From NCBI RefSeq assembly GCF_030317145.1, contig NZ_JASZYE010000013.1:36552-100551 (forward strand): 64,000 bases of DNA, given 5' to 3'. Of the stretch, positions 26,139 through 35,600 are shown in pieces. Both the position numbers and the translations under genes were made by a program. The notes under the pieces were generated by a model that had not been told where the DNA came from, did no database searches, and was given only the letters and a program-made list of their open reading frames with translations. This stretch comes from Variovorax flavidus. Its GTDB lineage: Bacteria; Pseudomonadota; Gammaproteobacteria; Burkholderiales; Burkholderiaceae_C. Position 1 is the stretch's first letter. The number at the start of each line of letters is the position of its first letter.

Positions 26139-26984
26139 TCAACGCGTCGCCATACGCACAAGCCGGGCCGCCTCTTCGGCGCGCGCGTCGTCAACCTCGC
26201 GCAGCACGCCGTCCACGTCCACCGGCCCACTCGGACGCGCGAAGCTGCCCGTCAGCGTCGAGCCAGCGTGCAGTTCGCCACGCTCGTAGAGGTTCCATAT
26301 TTCCTCGCCGTAGCTGGTGGAAAGCAGCTCGGGCGCGACCTGCCCGAAGAAGTCCGCGAGGTTGGCCACATCGCGCAGCAGCATCCGCCGCGCGTGGTTG
26401 TTGCCAGCGGCATCGACCGCCTGCGGCAAGTCAATGATCACCGGGCCGTCGGTGGCGAGCAATACGTTGAACTCAGAGAGGTCGCCGTGCACCACACCCG
26501 CGCACAGCATGCGAACAACTTCCACCAATAGTGCTGCATGGTGCAGCCGCGCGTCCTCTGGCGTGAACACAACGTCGTTGAGGCGCGGTGCGGCATCGCC
26601 CTGCGCGTCGGTGACCAGTTCCATCAGCAGCACGCCGTCGCAGAAGTTGTGGGGCACCGGCACGCGCACGCCGGCCGCGGCCAAACGGTAGAGTGCGTCG
26701 ACTTCGGCGCTTTGCCAGGCGGCTTCGGTGGCCTGCCGGCCGAACTTGGTGCCTTTGGCCATCGCGCGCTGAAGTCGCGTGTTCTTGACTTTGCGGTTTT
26801 CGGTGTAGTCGACGGCTTGTCGGAAACTGCGCTGGGTGGCTTCCTTGTAGATCTTGGCGCAGCGTGTCTCGTCCCCGCAGCGCACCACGTAGACCATCGC
26901 TTCCTTGCCGCTCATGAGCTGGCGAACCACGCTGTCGATGAGTCCTTCGTCGATGAGTGCCTGTAGGCGAGGGGGTGCTTTCAT
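26139..26984 (-). CDS. RIO-type serine protein kinase
   Basis: A 281-aa atypical kinase of the RIO1 type. SGKEAMVYVVRCG stands for the flexible P-loop, CAKIYKE for the ATP-binding lysine (near residue 45), and TEAAWQSAEVDALYRLAAAGVRVPVP for the RIO-specific region. VHGDLSEFNVLL is the catalytic loop (Asp near residue 166), and VIIDLPQAVD replaces DFG near 183. Length fits bacterial RIO proteins, whose substrates are mostly unknown. Next to polB on the same strand, 99 bases away, but no functional link is evident. Confidence 0.9.
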   Translation of the reverse strand: MKAPPRLQALIDEGLIDSVVRQLMSGKEAMVYVVRCGDETRCAKIYKEATQRSFRQAVDYTENRKVKNTRLQRAMAKGTKFGRQATEAAWQSAEVDALYRLAAAGVRVPVPHNFCDGVLLMELVTDAQGDAAPRLNDVVFTPEDARLHHAALLVEVVRMLCAGVVHGDLSEFNVLLATDGPVIIDLPQAVDAAGNNHARRMLLRDVANLADFFGQVAPELLSTSYGEEIWNLYERGELHAGSTLTGSFARPSGPVDVDGVLREVDDARAEEAARLVRMATR

Positions 26985-27080
26985 GGTCCATTCTGCCTGT
27001 CGGGCCGTTGGCCTCGCGAAGGAGGGCCGATGCCAACTGCTGCGGCAAGCGCAAGAAGACGAAGCTCGTCTGGGAAAAGG

Positions 27081-27099
27081 TGGTCAGAAAAGACCTTGC
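27081..27099. repeat. 19-bp repeat, copy 1 (polB 3' end)
   Basis: TGGTCAGAAAAGACCTTGC, containing the short dyad GGTC/GACC. It spans the last codons of polB and its stop. An identical copy is at 40292-40310 in the same orientation, about 13 kb away. Confidence 0.6.
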
Positions 27100-29507
27100 T
27101 GTGAGCTCGTCAGCGCCATGAAATTCTCCCCCATGGGCTGGAGGATGGCATCGGCAATCGGCTGGAGCTGCTTGGTCAGATAGTGGTCGTAGTCGATGCG
27201 CGAATGCCGCGTCTCCAGCGGCTCCGGACCGTTCTGCGTCATGACGTATTGAATCCACCCGCCTTTCTGGTACTGCAGAGGTCGGTTGACCCGACCGTTG
27301 TACTCGTCGGCAATACGCGCGGCACGGACCTGCGGCGGCACATTGACCTGGTAGGCATCGAGACGATGGCGCAGCCGCTTCCGGTAGATGAGAAGGTCAT
27401 CCTTCTGCCCAGCCAACGTCGACCGCGCATAGTCGGTCACGAACTCCTTGAAAGGGTCGCCGTGGAAAATGCGTGAGAGCAGCCCTTCCTGGAACTGGCG
27501 CGCCAACAGGGTCCAGTCGCTACGGGCCATCTCCAAGCCGCGGTAGACCATCTCTTCCTTGCCCGCAGCATCCACGCTCAGGCCCGCGTAACGCTTCTTG
27601 CTGCCCACGTCCGACCCGCGAATGGTCGGCATGAAGAACTTCTTGTAGTGGGTGTCGAACTCGATTTCAAGGAAGTTCGCCAGGCCGTGCTCCTCGCGCA
27701 GGGTACGCGTCCACCAGTCGTTGATGTCGCTCACCAGGTTGGCCGCGATGGCGTGTGCTTCCTCGTTGGTCCGGGTGCGCTTGAGCCAGATGAAGATGGA
27801 GTCGGTGTCGCCATAGATGGCCTCGTAACCCCGCTTCTCCACAAACGTGCGCGTGAGCTTCATCATCTCGTGCCCCCGCAACGTGATGGCGGAGACGACC
27901 TGGGGATTGAAGAAGCGGCAGTCGGCCGCACCCAGCACGCCGGCGAAGGAGTTCATGAGCAGCTTGAGGGCCTGGGATAGCGCCTCGTTCTTGGCGAGCT
28001 TGGCCTCGTCCCGGGCCCGCCAAAGGGTGGTCACGATTTCAGGCAGGCAATGTTTCTCGCGCGAGAACAACGTTCCTTGGGGTCCCTTGACGAGCGTTGT
28101 CGAGTCGCGCGCGTTAGCGGCTTCCACGAAGCCGACTGGGTCGACCAGAAACGTTCGAATAATCGAGGGGTAGAGACTCTTGTAGTCCAGGACTACGACT
28201 GAGTCATAGAACCCTGGCTTCGAGTCCATCACATACCCACCGGGGAACGCCTTGCTCTGGACCTCGCCCACGCTCGGCGCGACGTAGCCCAGGCGATGCA
28301 TCCGCGGCAGATAGTGGTGGCTGAACGCGGCAATGGAGCCACCGAAGTGGTCCACCTGAAGTCCCGTGGTGTGGGCACGTTCCATCATGAACTGCAGCAG
28401 CCTCGTCTTGTCGAAGATGCGCAGGACCAGTTCGCAGTCACGAATGTTGTAGAGCGCCAGTGCGGGCTTGTCCTCCTGGTACCGTCGCTCAATCTCGGCC
28501 ATCTTGTCGTATTCGTCGCCGATGGCCTTGCCCTCGCCCAGCAGTTCCTGTGAGACGGCCTCCAGGCTGAAGGAAGGAAAGCTCTTCGACGCGGCTTTGA
28601 GTGCTTCGATGCCGTCGATGACTACCCGGCCTGGGACGGCGGCGAACAGGTAGCCCTGCTTTCCCGGGTGAGTTCGCCAATCGATGGGCCGCCGCTCACG
28701 GCCCAGATGGAGCTGCGCCCCGCACGCGTCGGCACCCTTCTGCAGAACGCGCAGGTCGAACTGAATGACGCTCCAACCGATGATGACGTCCGGATCGTTC
28801 CTTTCGAACCAGTCGTTGAGCTTCTCCAGCATGGCCCGCCGGGTTGGGCAATAGATGAGCGAGAAGTTCAAGGACTCGTCGGGCTCTGGTGGCGGCTCGC
28901 CCAGCATGAAAACGACGCGGTCTGTCATCCCGTCCAGCGCGATGGAATACAGCTCTTCGTCCTGGCTCGTCTCGATGTCCAGCGACACGACCTTCAGCAC
29001 CGGCCGGTAGTCGGGTGCAGGCTTGAGCTTGCAGTCGAAGATGGTGGCACCGTCCTCAGTCCCACCTTCCAACAGCACGCCGGCGGTAATGAACCGCTCC
29101 ATCAGGAAGCGGTCATGAGGACGTACGTCGGCTTCTAGCAAAGGAATGTCGTGGGGCCGGAGGGCGCGTGCCAGTTGACCCAGTTGGCGGAAATGCCTCG
29201 CGTAGACGCCGACGACAGGTTCCTGGTGAAAGGTCCTCAGCTCGAGCTCACGCAGCTCCAACCCTGGCATGGCGGCCAGATGCGCTTCGACCGATGACCT
29301 GTGCCGTGTTTCAACGAATGCGACCGAGGTCTGGGAAGTCAGGACAACTTTCCTTGGCCCCGCATCTGTGGCCACCCAGTACTCGATTTCGGTGCCGGCC
29401 GCGACATCACGCCATCGACGAGTGAGGATGAAGCCTTTGATTTCGGTGGGGACCACGAGAGCTAAACCAACGGAAGGCGAGGGACGCGGGGCTTGGGCAC
29501 AAGCCAT
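27084..29507 (-). CDS. polB: DNA polymerase II (family B)
   Basis: An 807-aa family-B polymerase that closely follows E. coli Pol II in order and length (783 aa). Exonuclease motifs: VSLDIETSQDEE (Exo I, near residue 177), VIIGWSVIQFD (Exo II, near 246; usual N of WNVVQFD is Ser), YNIRDCELV (Exo III, near 352). Polymerase motifs: LDYKSLYPSIIRTF (A, near 440), LLMNSFAGVLG (B, near 520; the usual Tyr is Ala), YGDTDSIF (C, near 564). The C-terminus QQGLF is a beta-clamp-binding peptide. The start MACAQAP at 29507 is the more likely; an upstream GTG at 29573 would add 22 residues. No LexA box was found upstream. Pol II does translesion and restart synthesis. Confidence 0.95.
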   Translation of the reverse strand: MACAQAPRPSPSVGLALVVPTEIKGFILTRRWRDVAAGTEIEYWVATDAGPRKVVLTSQTSVAFVETRHRSSVEAHLAAMPGLELRELELRTFHQEPVVGVYARHFRQLGQLARALRPHDIPLLEADVRPHDRFLMERFITAGVLLEGGTEDGATIFDCKLKPAPDYRPVLKVVSLDIETSQDEELYSIALDGMTDRVVFMLGEPPPEPDESLNFSLIYCPTRRAMLEKLNDWFERNDPDVIIGWSVIQFDLRVLQKGADACGAQLHLGRERRPIDWRTHPGKQGYLFAAVPGRVVIDGIEALKAASKSFPSFSLEAVSQELLGEGKAIGDEYDKMAEIERRYQEDKPALALYNIRDCELVLRIFDKTRLLQFMMERAHTTGLQVDHFGGSIAAFSHHYLPRMHRLGYVAPSVGEVQSKAFPGGYVMDSKPGFYDSVVVLDYKSLYPSIIRTFLVDPVGFVEAANARDSTTLVKGPQGTLFSREKHCLPEIVTTLWRARDEAKLAKNEALSQALKLLMNSFAGVLGAADCRFFNPQVVSAITLRGHEMMKLTRTFVEKRGYEAIYGDTDSIFIWLKRTRTNEEAHAIAANLVSDINDWWTRTLREEHGLANFLEIEFDTHYKKFFMPTIRGSDVGSKKRYAGLSVDAAGKEEMVYRGLEMARSDWTLLARQFQEGLLSRIFHGDPFKEFVTDYARSTLAGQKDDLLIYRKRLRHRLDAYQVNVPPQVRAARIADEYNGRVNRPLQYQKGGWIQYVMTQNGPEPLETRHSRIDYDHYLTKQLQPIADAILQPMGENFMALTSSQQGLF

Positions 29508-29636
29508 TTTCGCCCGGTTGCAGTCGCATTCCGCTCCGAGGTCCGCTATCGAATCGGGTTTCCCGAGCACCACGATCGAGGCGAGCGAAGGGACAGTCGA
29601 AGACCTGTGCCGAATGAATCGCGAGGAACCGGCCTT

Positions 29637-30224
29637 TCACCAGCGTGCAGCAAGGTGGACGCCGACGTAGCGGCGGCCGACCATCGGCATGACGACGACC
29701 TTGGACTCAGGCTCCACGAGCCACCAGGCAGCCAGCTCCGACACCAAGGCCGCGCCGGCGACATCGGTCCAGCTGTGCCGATCGGCCTCCACACGGGTGT
29801 ACCCGACGTACAGCGCCGCGATGTACATCGGCCACGCCACGTCGAACCCGTGGCGCTGGCGCACATAGGCGGCCGAGGAGAAGGCGCGCGCCGCATGGCC
29901 CGACGGAAACGAATGATCGTTCGATCGGTCGGGCCGCTCGACGTGGGTCGTCCGCTGGAGCACTTCGGTGGTTGCGATGCTTGCGGCAAATGTCATGGTG
30001 AATTGCCAGGCGCCCTCCCGATCGCCCCGAAACAACTCCGTGCCGAGCGTCGCGAGGGGCATGGCCGTCGCCAGGAAGTCGCCGGCCTGCCGTTGCGAGT
30101 CAGCGCGGACCTCATGGGCGCCGACAAGCAGGCACAACAGGAAGACGAGCGCCGCGAGGCATGCATGCATGCAGGTGAAGACCGTTGGGCCCTCGCCAGA
30201 GCGAGATCGAATTTGCACCAGCAT
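29637..30224 (-). CDS. PAP2-family phosphatase, membrane/exported
   Basis: A 195-aa acid-phosphatase-like protein. The phosphatase motifs are present: RPDRSNDHSFPSGH (RP and PSGH, residues about 95-108) and YTRVEADRHSWTD (SRx5Hx3D-type, near 143). The first motif's usual lysine is replaced by Gln. A hydrophobic N-terminal segment (LAALVFLLCLLVGAHEVRA) looks like a signal peptide. The real start may be the internal ATG at 30170, which puts that segment at the N-terminus. Probably a periplasmic or membrane lipid-phosphate phosphatase. Confidence 0.8.
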   Translation of the reverse strand: MLVQIRSRSGEGPTVFTCMHACLAALVFLLCLLVGAHEVRADSQRQAGDFLATAMPLATLGTELFRGDREGAWQFTMTFAASIATTEVLQRTTHVERPDRSNDHSFPSGHAARAFSSAAYVRQRHGFDVAWPMYIAALYVGYTRVEADRHSWTDVAGAALVSELAAWWLVEPESKVVVMPMVGRRYVGVHLAARW

Positions 30225-30334
30225 GGCGTCAACGTAGGTCGCGAAGATGAACGGAACCTGAACTGAGATGGAGCTTCACCAAGCCGAACTGCGGCAGCCT
30301 TCCGCAAAGCGGACCGTCGCAAAGGTCGGTTCAT

Positions 30335-30796
30335 GGCGCCACGCAGACGATTCCAATCGCGGTGCCAACCTGCAACGACGATCTGGTCGAACAGGGCATC
30401 ATCAGAAGCTTCAAGAATCCCGGCGGCAGCATCACGGGCATGTCGACGCTGACGCCTCAACTGGCAACGAAGCGTCTTGAGCTTTTGCTTCAGGCGGTCC
30501 CGTCGGAGAAGCGGATCGCGGTTCTGTGGAACCCGGGGTACTCCGAATTCAAGGCCGATTGGCGAGAGTTGCGCGACGCGGCCCGCGTGCTTGGGGTGAC
30601 ACTCGTTCCGTTCGAATTCCGCAGGGTCGATGATCTCGAGCTGGTCTTCGACTCCATATTGCGCGCATTCTGCGGGGCGAAAGCTGGAGATCTTCCGATA
30701 GAGCAGACGACACTTTTCGAGCTGGTGATCAATCGCAAGTCGGCGAACGATCTCGGGATTTCCCTGCTCCGGCGGGTCGACGCCGTGGTGGACTGA
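30335..30796 (+). pseudogene. decayed ABC-type substrate-binding protein (ABC_sub_bind family)
   Basis: From 30335 the frame reads GATQTIPIAVPTCNDDLVEQGIIRSF and then NPGGSITGMSTLTP, typical of the middle of the about 320-aa ABC_sub_bind family. The N-terminal third is absent. After FDSILRA (near 30668) it jumps directly to the extreme C-terminal AKAGDLPIEQTTLFELVINRKSANDLG, skipping about 100 residues. So the gene has lost its 5' end and an internal block, although the remaining frame stays open to the TGA at 30794-30796. Confidence 0.75.
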
Positions 30797-30863
30797 GCGG
30801 CCCCAGCGGACCTTTGCCGGGAACCTCCTCAATGGCGGGCGAAGACGACCGCGAGGGTGCCGA

Positions 30864-31079
30864 TCACGCGGTAAGCGGAGCGAGCCCAGGCTCTTGCCGC
30901 TCCTTGCGCGTCGCCCAGAAGAGCTCGTGGAAGTAAAACGCCACGGTGTTCACGCATGGCTCGATGAGCGCCACCGCACCTGACACGCGCCAGTCACCGG
31001 TCAACAGATACGTCACTCCGAAGGCAACGCTGAAGTGCAGGGCGGCAAAGCTGATGGTTTTCTTGAGATGGCGGTTCAT
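30864..31079 (-). CDS. small DUF2061-type membrane protein
   Basis: A 71-aa protein with two hydrophobic segments (TISFAALHFSVAFGVTYLLTG and VSGAVALIEPCVNTVAFYFH) and the DUF2061 pattern: KTISFAxLHFxVAF, then a G-A-V-A-L-I-E-P-x-x-N-T motif and YFHE. AAGGAG precedes the ATG. Function of the family is unknown; probably an inner-membrane protein. Free-standing. Confidence 0.85.
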   Translation of the reverse strand: MNRHLKKTISFAALHFSVAFGVTYLLTGDWRVSGAVALIEPCVNTVAFYFHELFWATRKERQEPGLAPLTA

Positions 31080-31241
31080 GGCAACTCCTTGACTGCATTG
31101 TAATTTCTAAATGCGAAGCATTCGCATCTAATTCGCTATCGATCCGATAGGCCGCAATGGCGCGAGCCCGGACGCCACTCGCCAACTGTCGGGCGAGGGA
31201 ACGGTACGAAAAGGAGGAAGATTCCAGGCGCCTCAGTCACG

Positions 31242-31273
31242 TTGAGCGTTTCAGCGCTGAAATTGAGCGTTTC
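31242..31273 (+). promoter_or_regulatory. two direct repeats, candidate AraC-type operator
   Basis: TTGAGCGTTTC occurs at 31242-31252 and again at 31263-31273, start to start 21 bases (two helical turns). AraC-family proteins bind such tandem half-sites just upstream of the -35 region. They lie about 75-105 bases before the VOC gene, which is followed by an AraC-type regulator. Confidence 0.5.
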
Positions 31274-31345
31274 TTGCTGAATCTGCGATTGATACAGCGC
31301 CTAAACTCGCTCTGACCTCACGGTCGAACCTAGCAAGGAGAAGCG

Positions 31346-31741
31346 ATGTTCAATCACGTCATGGTCGGAAGCAACGACCTCGAACGTTCGCGGCAGTTCT
31401 ATGACGCGGTACTTGGGGTACTCGGCGCTGGTGATCCTGTCCGGAGTACGGCAGCCTCGGGCCACGTTCGGCTTTTCTATCGCCACAACGGCGGCACCCT
31501 CGGCGTCAGCCAGCCTATCGACGACGGGCCAGCAACGTATGCAAATGGAGGCACCCTCGCTTTCAAGTGCGACTCGCCCGAACGCGTGCATGCGTTCCAC
31601 GACGCGGCAGTGGCACATGGAGGCTCCTCCATCGAGAACCCGCCGGGTCTGCGCAAGGACTCGAGCGGTTCCTACTACCTCGCCTATGTGCGCGACCCCG
31701 ATGGCAACAAGCTCTGCGCCATCCATCGAGTGCCGTCGTAG
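31346..31741 (+). CDS. VOC (glyoxalase/bleomycin-resistance) family protein
   Basis: A 131-aa protein of the vicinal-oxygen-chelate superfamily. It has the first beta-alpha-beta module MFNHVMVGSNDLERSRQFYDAVLGVLG with the usual metal-ligand His at position 4. The second module carries YYLAYVRDPDGNKLCAIH, where FxDPDGN is the family signature. AAGGAGAAG lies before the ATG. Family members include glyoxalase I, dioxygenases and antibiotic-binding proteins; this one is short and its substrate is unknown. Probably controlled by the AraC regulator just downstream. Confidence 0.88.
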   Translation: MFNHVMVGSNDLERSRQFYDAVLGVLGAGDPVRSTAASGHVRLFYRHNGGTLGVSQPIDDGPATYANGGTLAFKCDSPERVHAFHDAAVAHGGSSIENPPGLRKDSSGSYYLAYVRDPDGNKLCAIHRVPS

Positions 31742-31756
31742 CGTTTCGGGTTGACG

Positions 31757-32581
31757 ATGCGCGGCGTGACAAGGTCCCTCGACGTACGTCCCGGCGTCGG
31801 ACTGACTGCGAACGTAGTGCAGCGCAGCGCGCTCAGATTCAGCAATGTCGTGGTCGATAGCCCTGCACTCATCCTCTTGAAGCACGGTACGAAATCGCTT
31901 CAGTCGGGAAGCCGGCAGTGGACCATTCAAGGCGGAGACGCCATTGCCATCGCCGGCGGTCAGTCCCTCGACGTGTCGAACCACTTATCGAGCGCTGGTC
32001 TGTTCGAAGCGCGCTGGCTCGTATGGGACAAGGCAGTCGTTCAACGTTTCGAGGAGGCATTTCCTGCGGCAGGGCGCGCAATGACAGGGGCCGTGGTGCT
32101 CAAGCAGCCCAGCAGCGAATTCCTCGCTGCGACCGAACGCGCCATCTCGGCCGTTTGCTGCCCTTCAGACGTTCCGGAACCAGTCGCCTTGCATCGGCTC
32201 ACGGAGGTCCTCGTGTGGCTATCTCTCGCCGGCGTGAAGCTTTCGGTTCCGCGGGCCCTGAGCACGTCAGCAAAGCTGCGAGGCTTGTTCGCCGGAGCGC
32301 CGTCCGAGGCCTGGACGATCTCGAATGTCACCGCCCGGCTCGCTATGAGCGAAGCGACGCTGCGACGACGACTCAGTGCAGAGGGAACGAGCTTCGTAGA
32401 CCTCCTGGCCGACGTCCGCATGTCTCTCGCGATGACGCTGCTTCAGTCAACCGACCGTGCCGTTGCGCGCATTGCCTTGGATGTCGGCTACGAATCCGCC
32501 TCTCGGTTCGCCATCAGATTTCGCGAACGGTTCGGCTTTGCCCCCACGGCAATTCGTGGGCACCGCAGAAGCGGCACCTGA
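31757..32581 (+). CDS. AraC-family transcriptional regulator
   Basis: A 274-aa regulator. The N-terminal about 165 residues form a cupin-like sensor region (SLQSGSRQWTIQGGDAIAIAGGQSLDV). The C-terminal domain has both AraC helix-turn-helix units: WTISNVTARLAMSEATLRRRLSAEG, then VARIALDVGYESASRFAIRFRERFGFAPTAIRG, the family's C-terminal signature. A TTG six bases upstream could also start it; the ATG at 31757 is preferred. It follows the VOC gene by 15 bases, so the two are likely cotranscribed. Converges on the NRPS-PKS gene with 29 bases between stops. Confidence 0.9.
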   Translation: MRGVTRSLDVRPGVGLTANVVQRSALRFSNVVVDSPALILLKHGTKSLQSGSRQWTIQGGDAIAIAGGQSLDVSNHLSSAGLFEARWLVWDKAVVQRFEEAFPAAGRAMTGAVVLKQPSSEFLAATERAISAVCCPSDVPEPVALHRLTEVLVWLSLAGVKLSVPRALSTSAKLRGLFAGAPSEAWTISNVTARLAMSEATLRRRLSAEGTSFVDLLADVRMSLAMTLLQSTDRAVARIALDVGYESASRFAIRFRERFGFAPTAIRGHRRSGT

Positions 32582-32610
32582 AGAACTTCAAATCCCGCTC
32601 TGTTGCCGGG

Positions 32611-35600
32611 TCAGGATTCCATGGAGCCGGACCCGTTCAGGGGAGAGGCCGACAGCATCGTGAGTTGCTGCTGCATCAACTGCATCTGACTTGCCACGAC
32701 CTGCTGCAGGAGGCCGTCGTGAGGAGCTGCGGACGCTGTCGGCTCCCGCGCCGCGTCCGGAGCCGGCGCCACGGCCACTGGCGCCATGCCGTGCGAGCGG
32801 AGATCGGGGGACGTCGCGGAGGCGGCGGTCGCGTCGAGCCAGCAGCGCTTGCGTTCGAACGGATAGGTGGGCAACGGCACGCGATGCTTGTTTGCACGTT
32901 CGTCGAGCGCGACGAGATCGATCTCCGCACCCATTGCCCAAATACGGCCGGCAGCAAGGCGCCAGGCACTGCATTCGTCATGGGGTCCGTTGCCGAGGAG
33001 GACGATAGCCGGCGACGGAGCCTCTTCAGCGGGCCGGTGCCTGCTCAGCGTCGGCACAGTGTGGCGCGGACCGATCTCGATGAACAACGGATGTCCGAGC
33101 TGGCTCGTCACCTCGGACAGCGCCGGCGAGAAGCGCACCGTCTCCCGCAAATGGCGGACCCAGTAGCTCGGATCGGTGGCTTCCTCGGGTGTCAGGAGTC
33201 TGCCGGTCAATGTCGAATAGATCGGCAGACGGGGGGCCGACAAGCGGATGTCTGGCAATTTCGATCCGCAAGGCGTGCCGGCGAGGCTGGTCAGGTTAAT
33301 TGCGCGCGATGCCAGGAAAAGTCTGGACTCGATCCCTTGGGCTTCGAGCGATGCACGCAGGCGTTCGAGTCCATCGATCGGCCCGGCCACAAGGCAGCCC
33401 GTGGGACCGTTGTCGGCAGCCAGCGAAACGCCTTCCGGCAGCAGTTGCGACAGCTCCGCGGCAGTCCGGGATATGGACAGCATGATCTCGGCGCGCTGCG
33501 TGTGCATCGAGTCGGCGCGCAGTTCCACGAGCTTGACCGCGTCGTCGAGCTGCATCACTCCCGCCAGAACCGCGGCGACGAAGGCGCCGACTCCGTGGCC
33601 GAGCATGGCGGCCGGCTTCACCTGCAGCGCCAGTAACTGGCGCGCGAGCGCATATTCGATCGCAAAGGTCGCGGCCTGCGCGAAAGCGGCAGGGTCATCG
33701 GCAAACATGTGCGCCCGGAGGTCGAAGCCCTGCACGCGTTCGAAGGCCGAGTGGCACTCGTCGAAGGCGGCGCGGAAAACCGGCTCCTGCGCATACAGCG
33801 CGCGGCCCATGCCGCGGTATGGCGGCGCATCCTGGCCAGGAAACAGCAGGACAGGCTGGGGTCTCGATGTGGCCGCTGTTCCGCTGAAACCACCTGATCC
33901 GTCTGCGGTGCGCAATGCGGCGGCCGCTTCGGCTGGTGACCGTGCGACGACGCATGCCCGATGGGCGAAGATCTTGCGACCGACGCGGAGCGTGTGGGCC
34001 ACATCGGGTAGGCAGATGCGGGGATGAGCCTCGAGGTGAGCGGCCAGCCGCGTGCGAGCCGCAGCCAGCGCCGTGGGCGTGCGGGCCGAAAGCACCAGCA
34101 GTTGAGGCGCGGCCGAGATGTCCGAGTCGTCACGGGATGGCGCCTCTTCGACGATCACGTGGGCGTTGGTGCCGCCGACGCCGAAGGAGCTCACGCCGGC
34201 GCGCCTGGGCGCATCCGCGCGCGGCCAATGATGCAGACTGTCGTTGACCCTGAAGGGTGTGGTCTCGAAGCGGATGCGGGGGTTGGGCCGCGTGAAATGC
34301 ACCGTGGGCGGGATGCGCTCGGTGTGCAAGGCCAGGGCCGTCTTGATCAGCCCCGCAACCCCGGCTGCCGTGACCAGATGGCCGACGTTGCTCTTCACCG
34401 ACCCGATGCGGCAGAAGTCGGTGTCCGACGTGTGGCGCGCGAACGCCCGCGTCAGGCCCTCGATCTCCACGGGGTCGCCCATGGGGGTGGCTGTGCCGTG
34501 GGTCTCGACGTACGAGATGCTTCGGGCGTCCACGCCGGCCGACGCGAGGGAGGCCGAGATGACGGCGGCTTGGCCGTCGATGCTGGGAGCCGTGAAACTG
34601 GCCTTGGCGCCACCATCGTTGTTGACGGCCACGCCCCGGAGCACCGCATAGATCGGATCGCCGGCAACGAGCGCATCGCTCAGCCGCTTGAGCATCACCA
34701 CGCCGGCACCATCGCTGAACACCGTGCCCTGCGCCCGCTCGTCGAAGCTGCGCGTGTGGCCATCGGGAGACAACATGGCTCCCTCTTCGTAGAGGTAGCC
34801 GCTGCGCGGCGGACAGGTGATCGCGATGCCGCCGGCAAGTGCTGCGTCGCACTGACCCGAGCGCAACGCGTGGAACGCTTGGGCGACGGCAACGAGCGAA
34901 GTGGAACACGCGGTGTGGATGGCGATCGCAGGCCCTGTCAGGTTCAAGCGATGCGCCACGCGCGTGGCGATGTAGTCCTTCTCGTTGGCGAGCATGACCT
35001 GGAACGCACCGAAGTCATCCACCATATCGGGCTGCTTCTGCACATGGTGCAAGAAGTAGGTGGCGTTGTTCATGCCGGCGAAGACCCCTACCGAACCCGG
35101 GCACTGATCGGGCGTGTAGCCCGCGCGTTCCATGCACTCCCAGCAGATCTCCAGAAACAGACGCTGCTGTGGATCCATCAGCTCCGCCTCCTTCGGGTTG
35201 ATGCCGAAGAAGGCGGCGTCGAACCACTCGACGTCGTCGATCAAGCCGCGCGCCCGCACGTAGTTCGGGTTGTCCCGCAGCACTGCCTTGACGGCAGGAT
35301 CGAGCGTGGCTTCGTCGAAGAAACTGATCGAATCGCGACCGGCGCAGAGGTTGTCCCAGAATTGCTCGACGCTGGCCGCTCCTGGGAAGCGGCCCGCCAT
35401 GCCGATGAGCGCGATGGGCTCATCGTTGCCGGAGGACAACCTCTCCCGAGCCGGCTCCGGCCTGATGGGCGGTTGTGCGGACGTGCCGCTGTCGAGTTGC
35501 GCTCCGAGCGCCTCCGGTGTCGGCTGCTGAAAGAACATGTTGGCCGATAGCGGCTGCGCACTGGTCTTCTGCAACTCGGCCAACGCGCGCAAAACCAGAA

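Noticed and set aside
29508..29640. LexA box upstream of polB
   Set aside because: No CTG-N10-CAG with an AT-rich centre was found before the gene.
31301..31984. Minus-strand 227-codon frame opposite the VOC/AraC genes
   Set aside because: Both plus-strand genes have clear family motifs and ribosome-binding sites or coupling. The minus frame has none.
34024..35550. 508-codon plus-strand frame inside the NRPS-PKS
   Set aside because: Antisense to the ketosynthase region, Arg/His/Gly-rich, no motifs, no ribosome-binding site.
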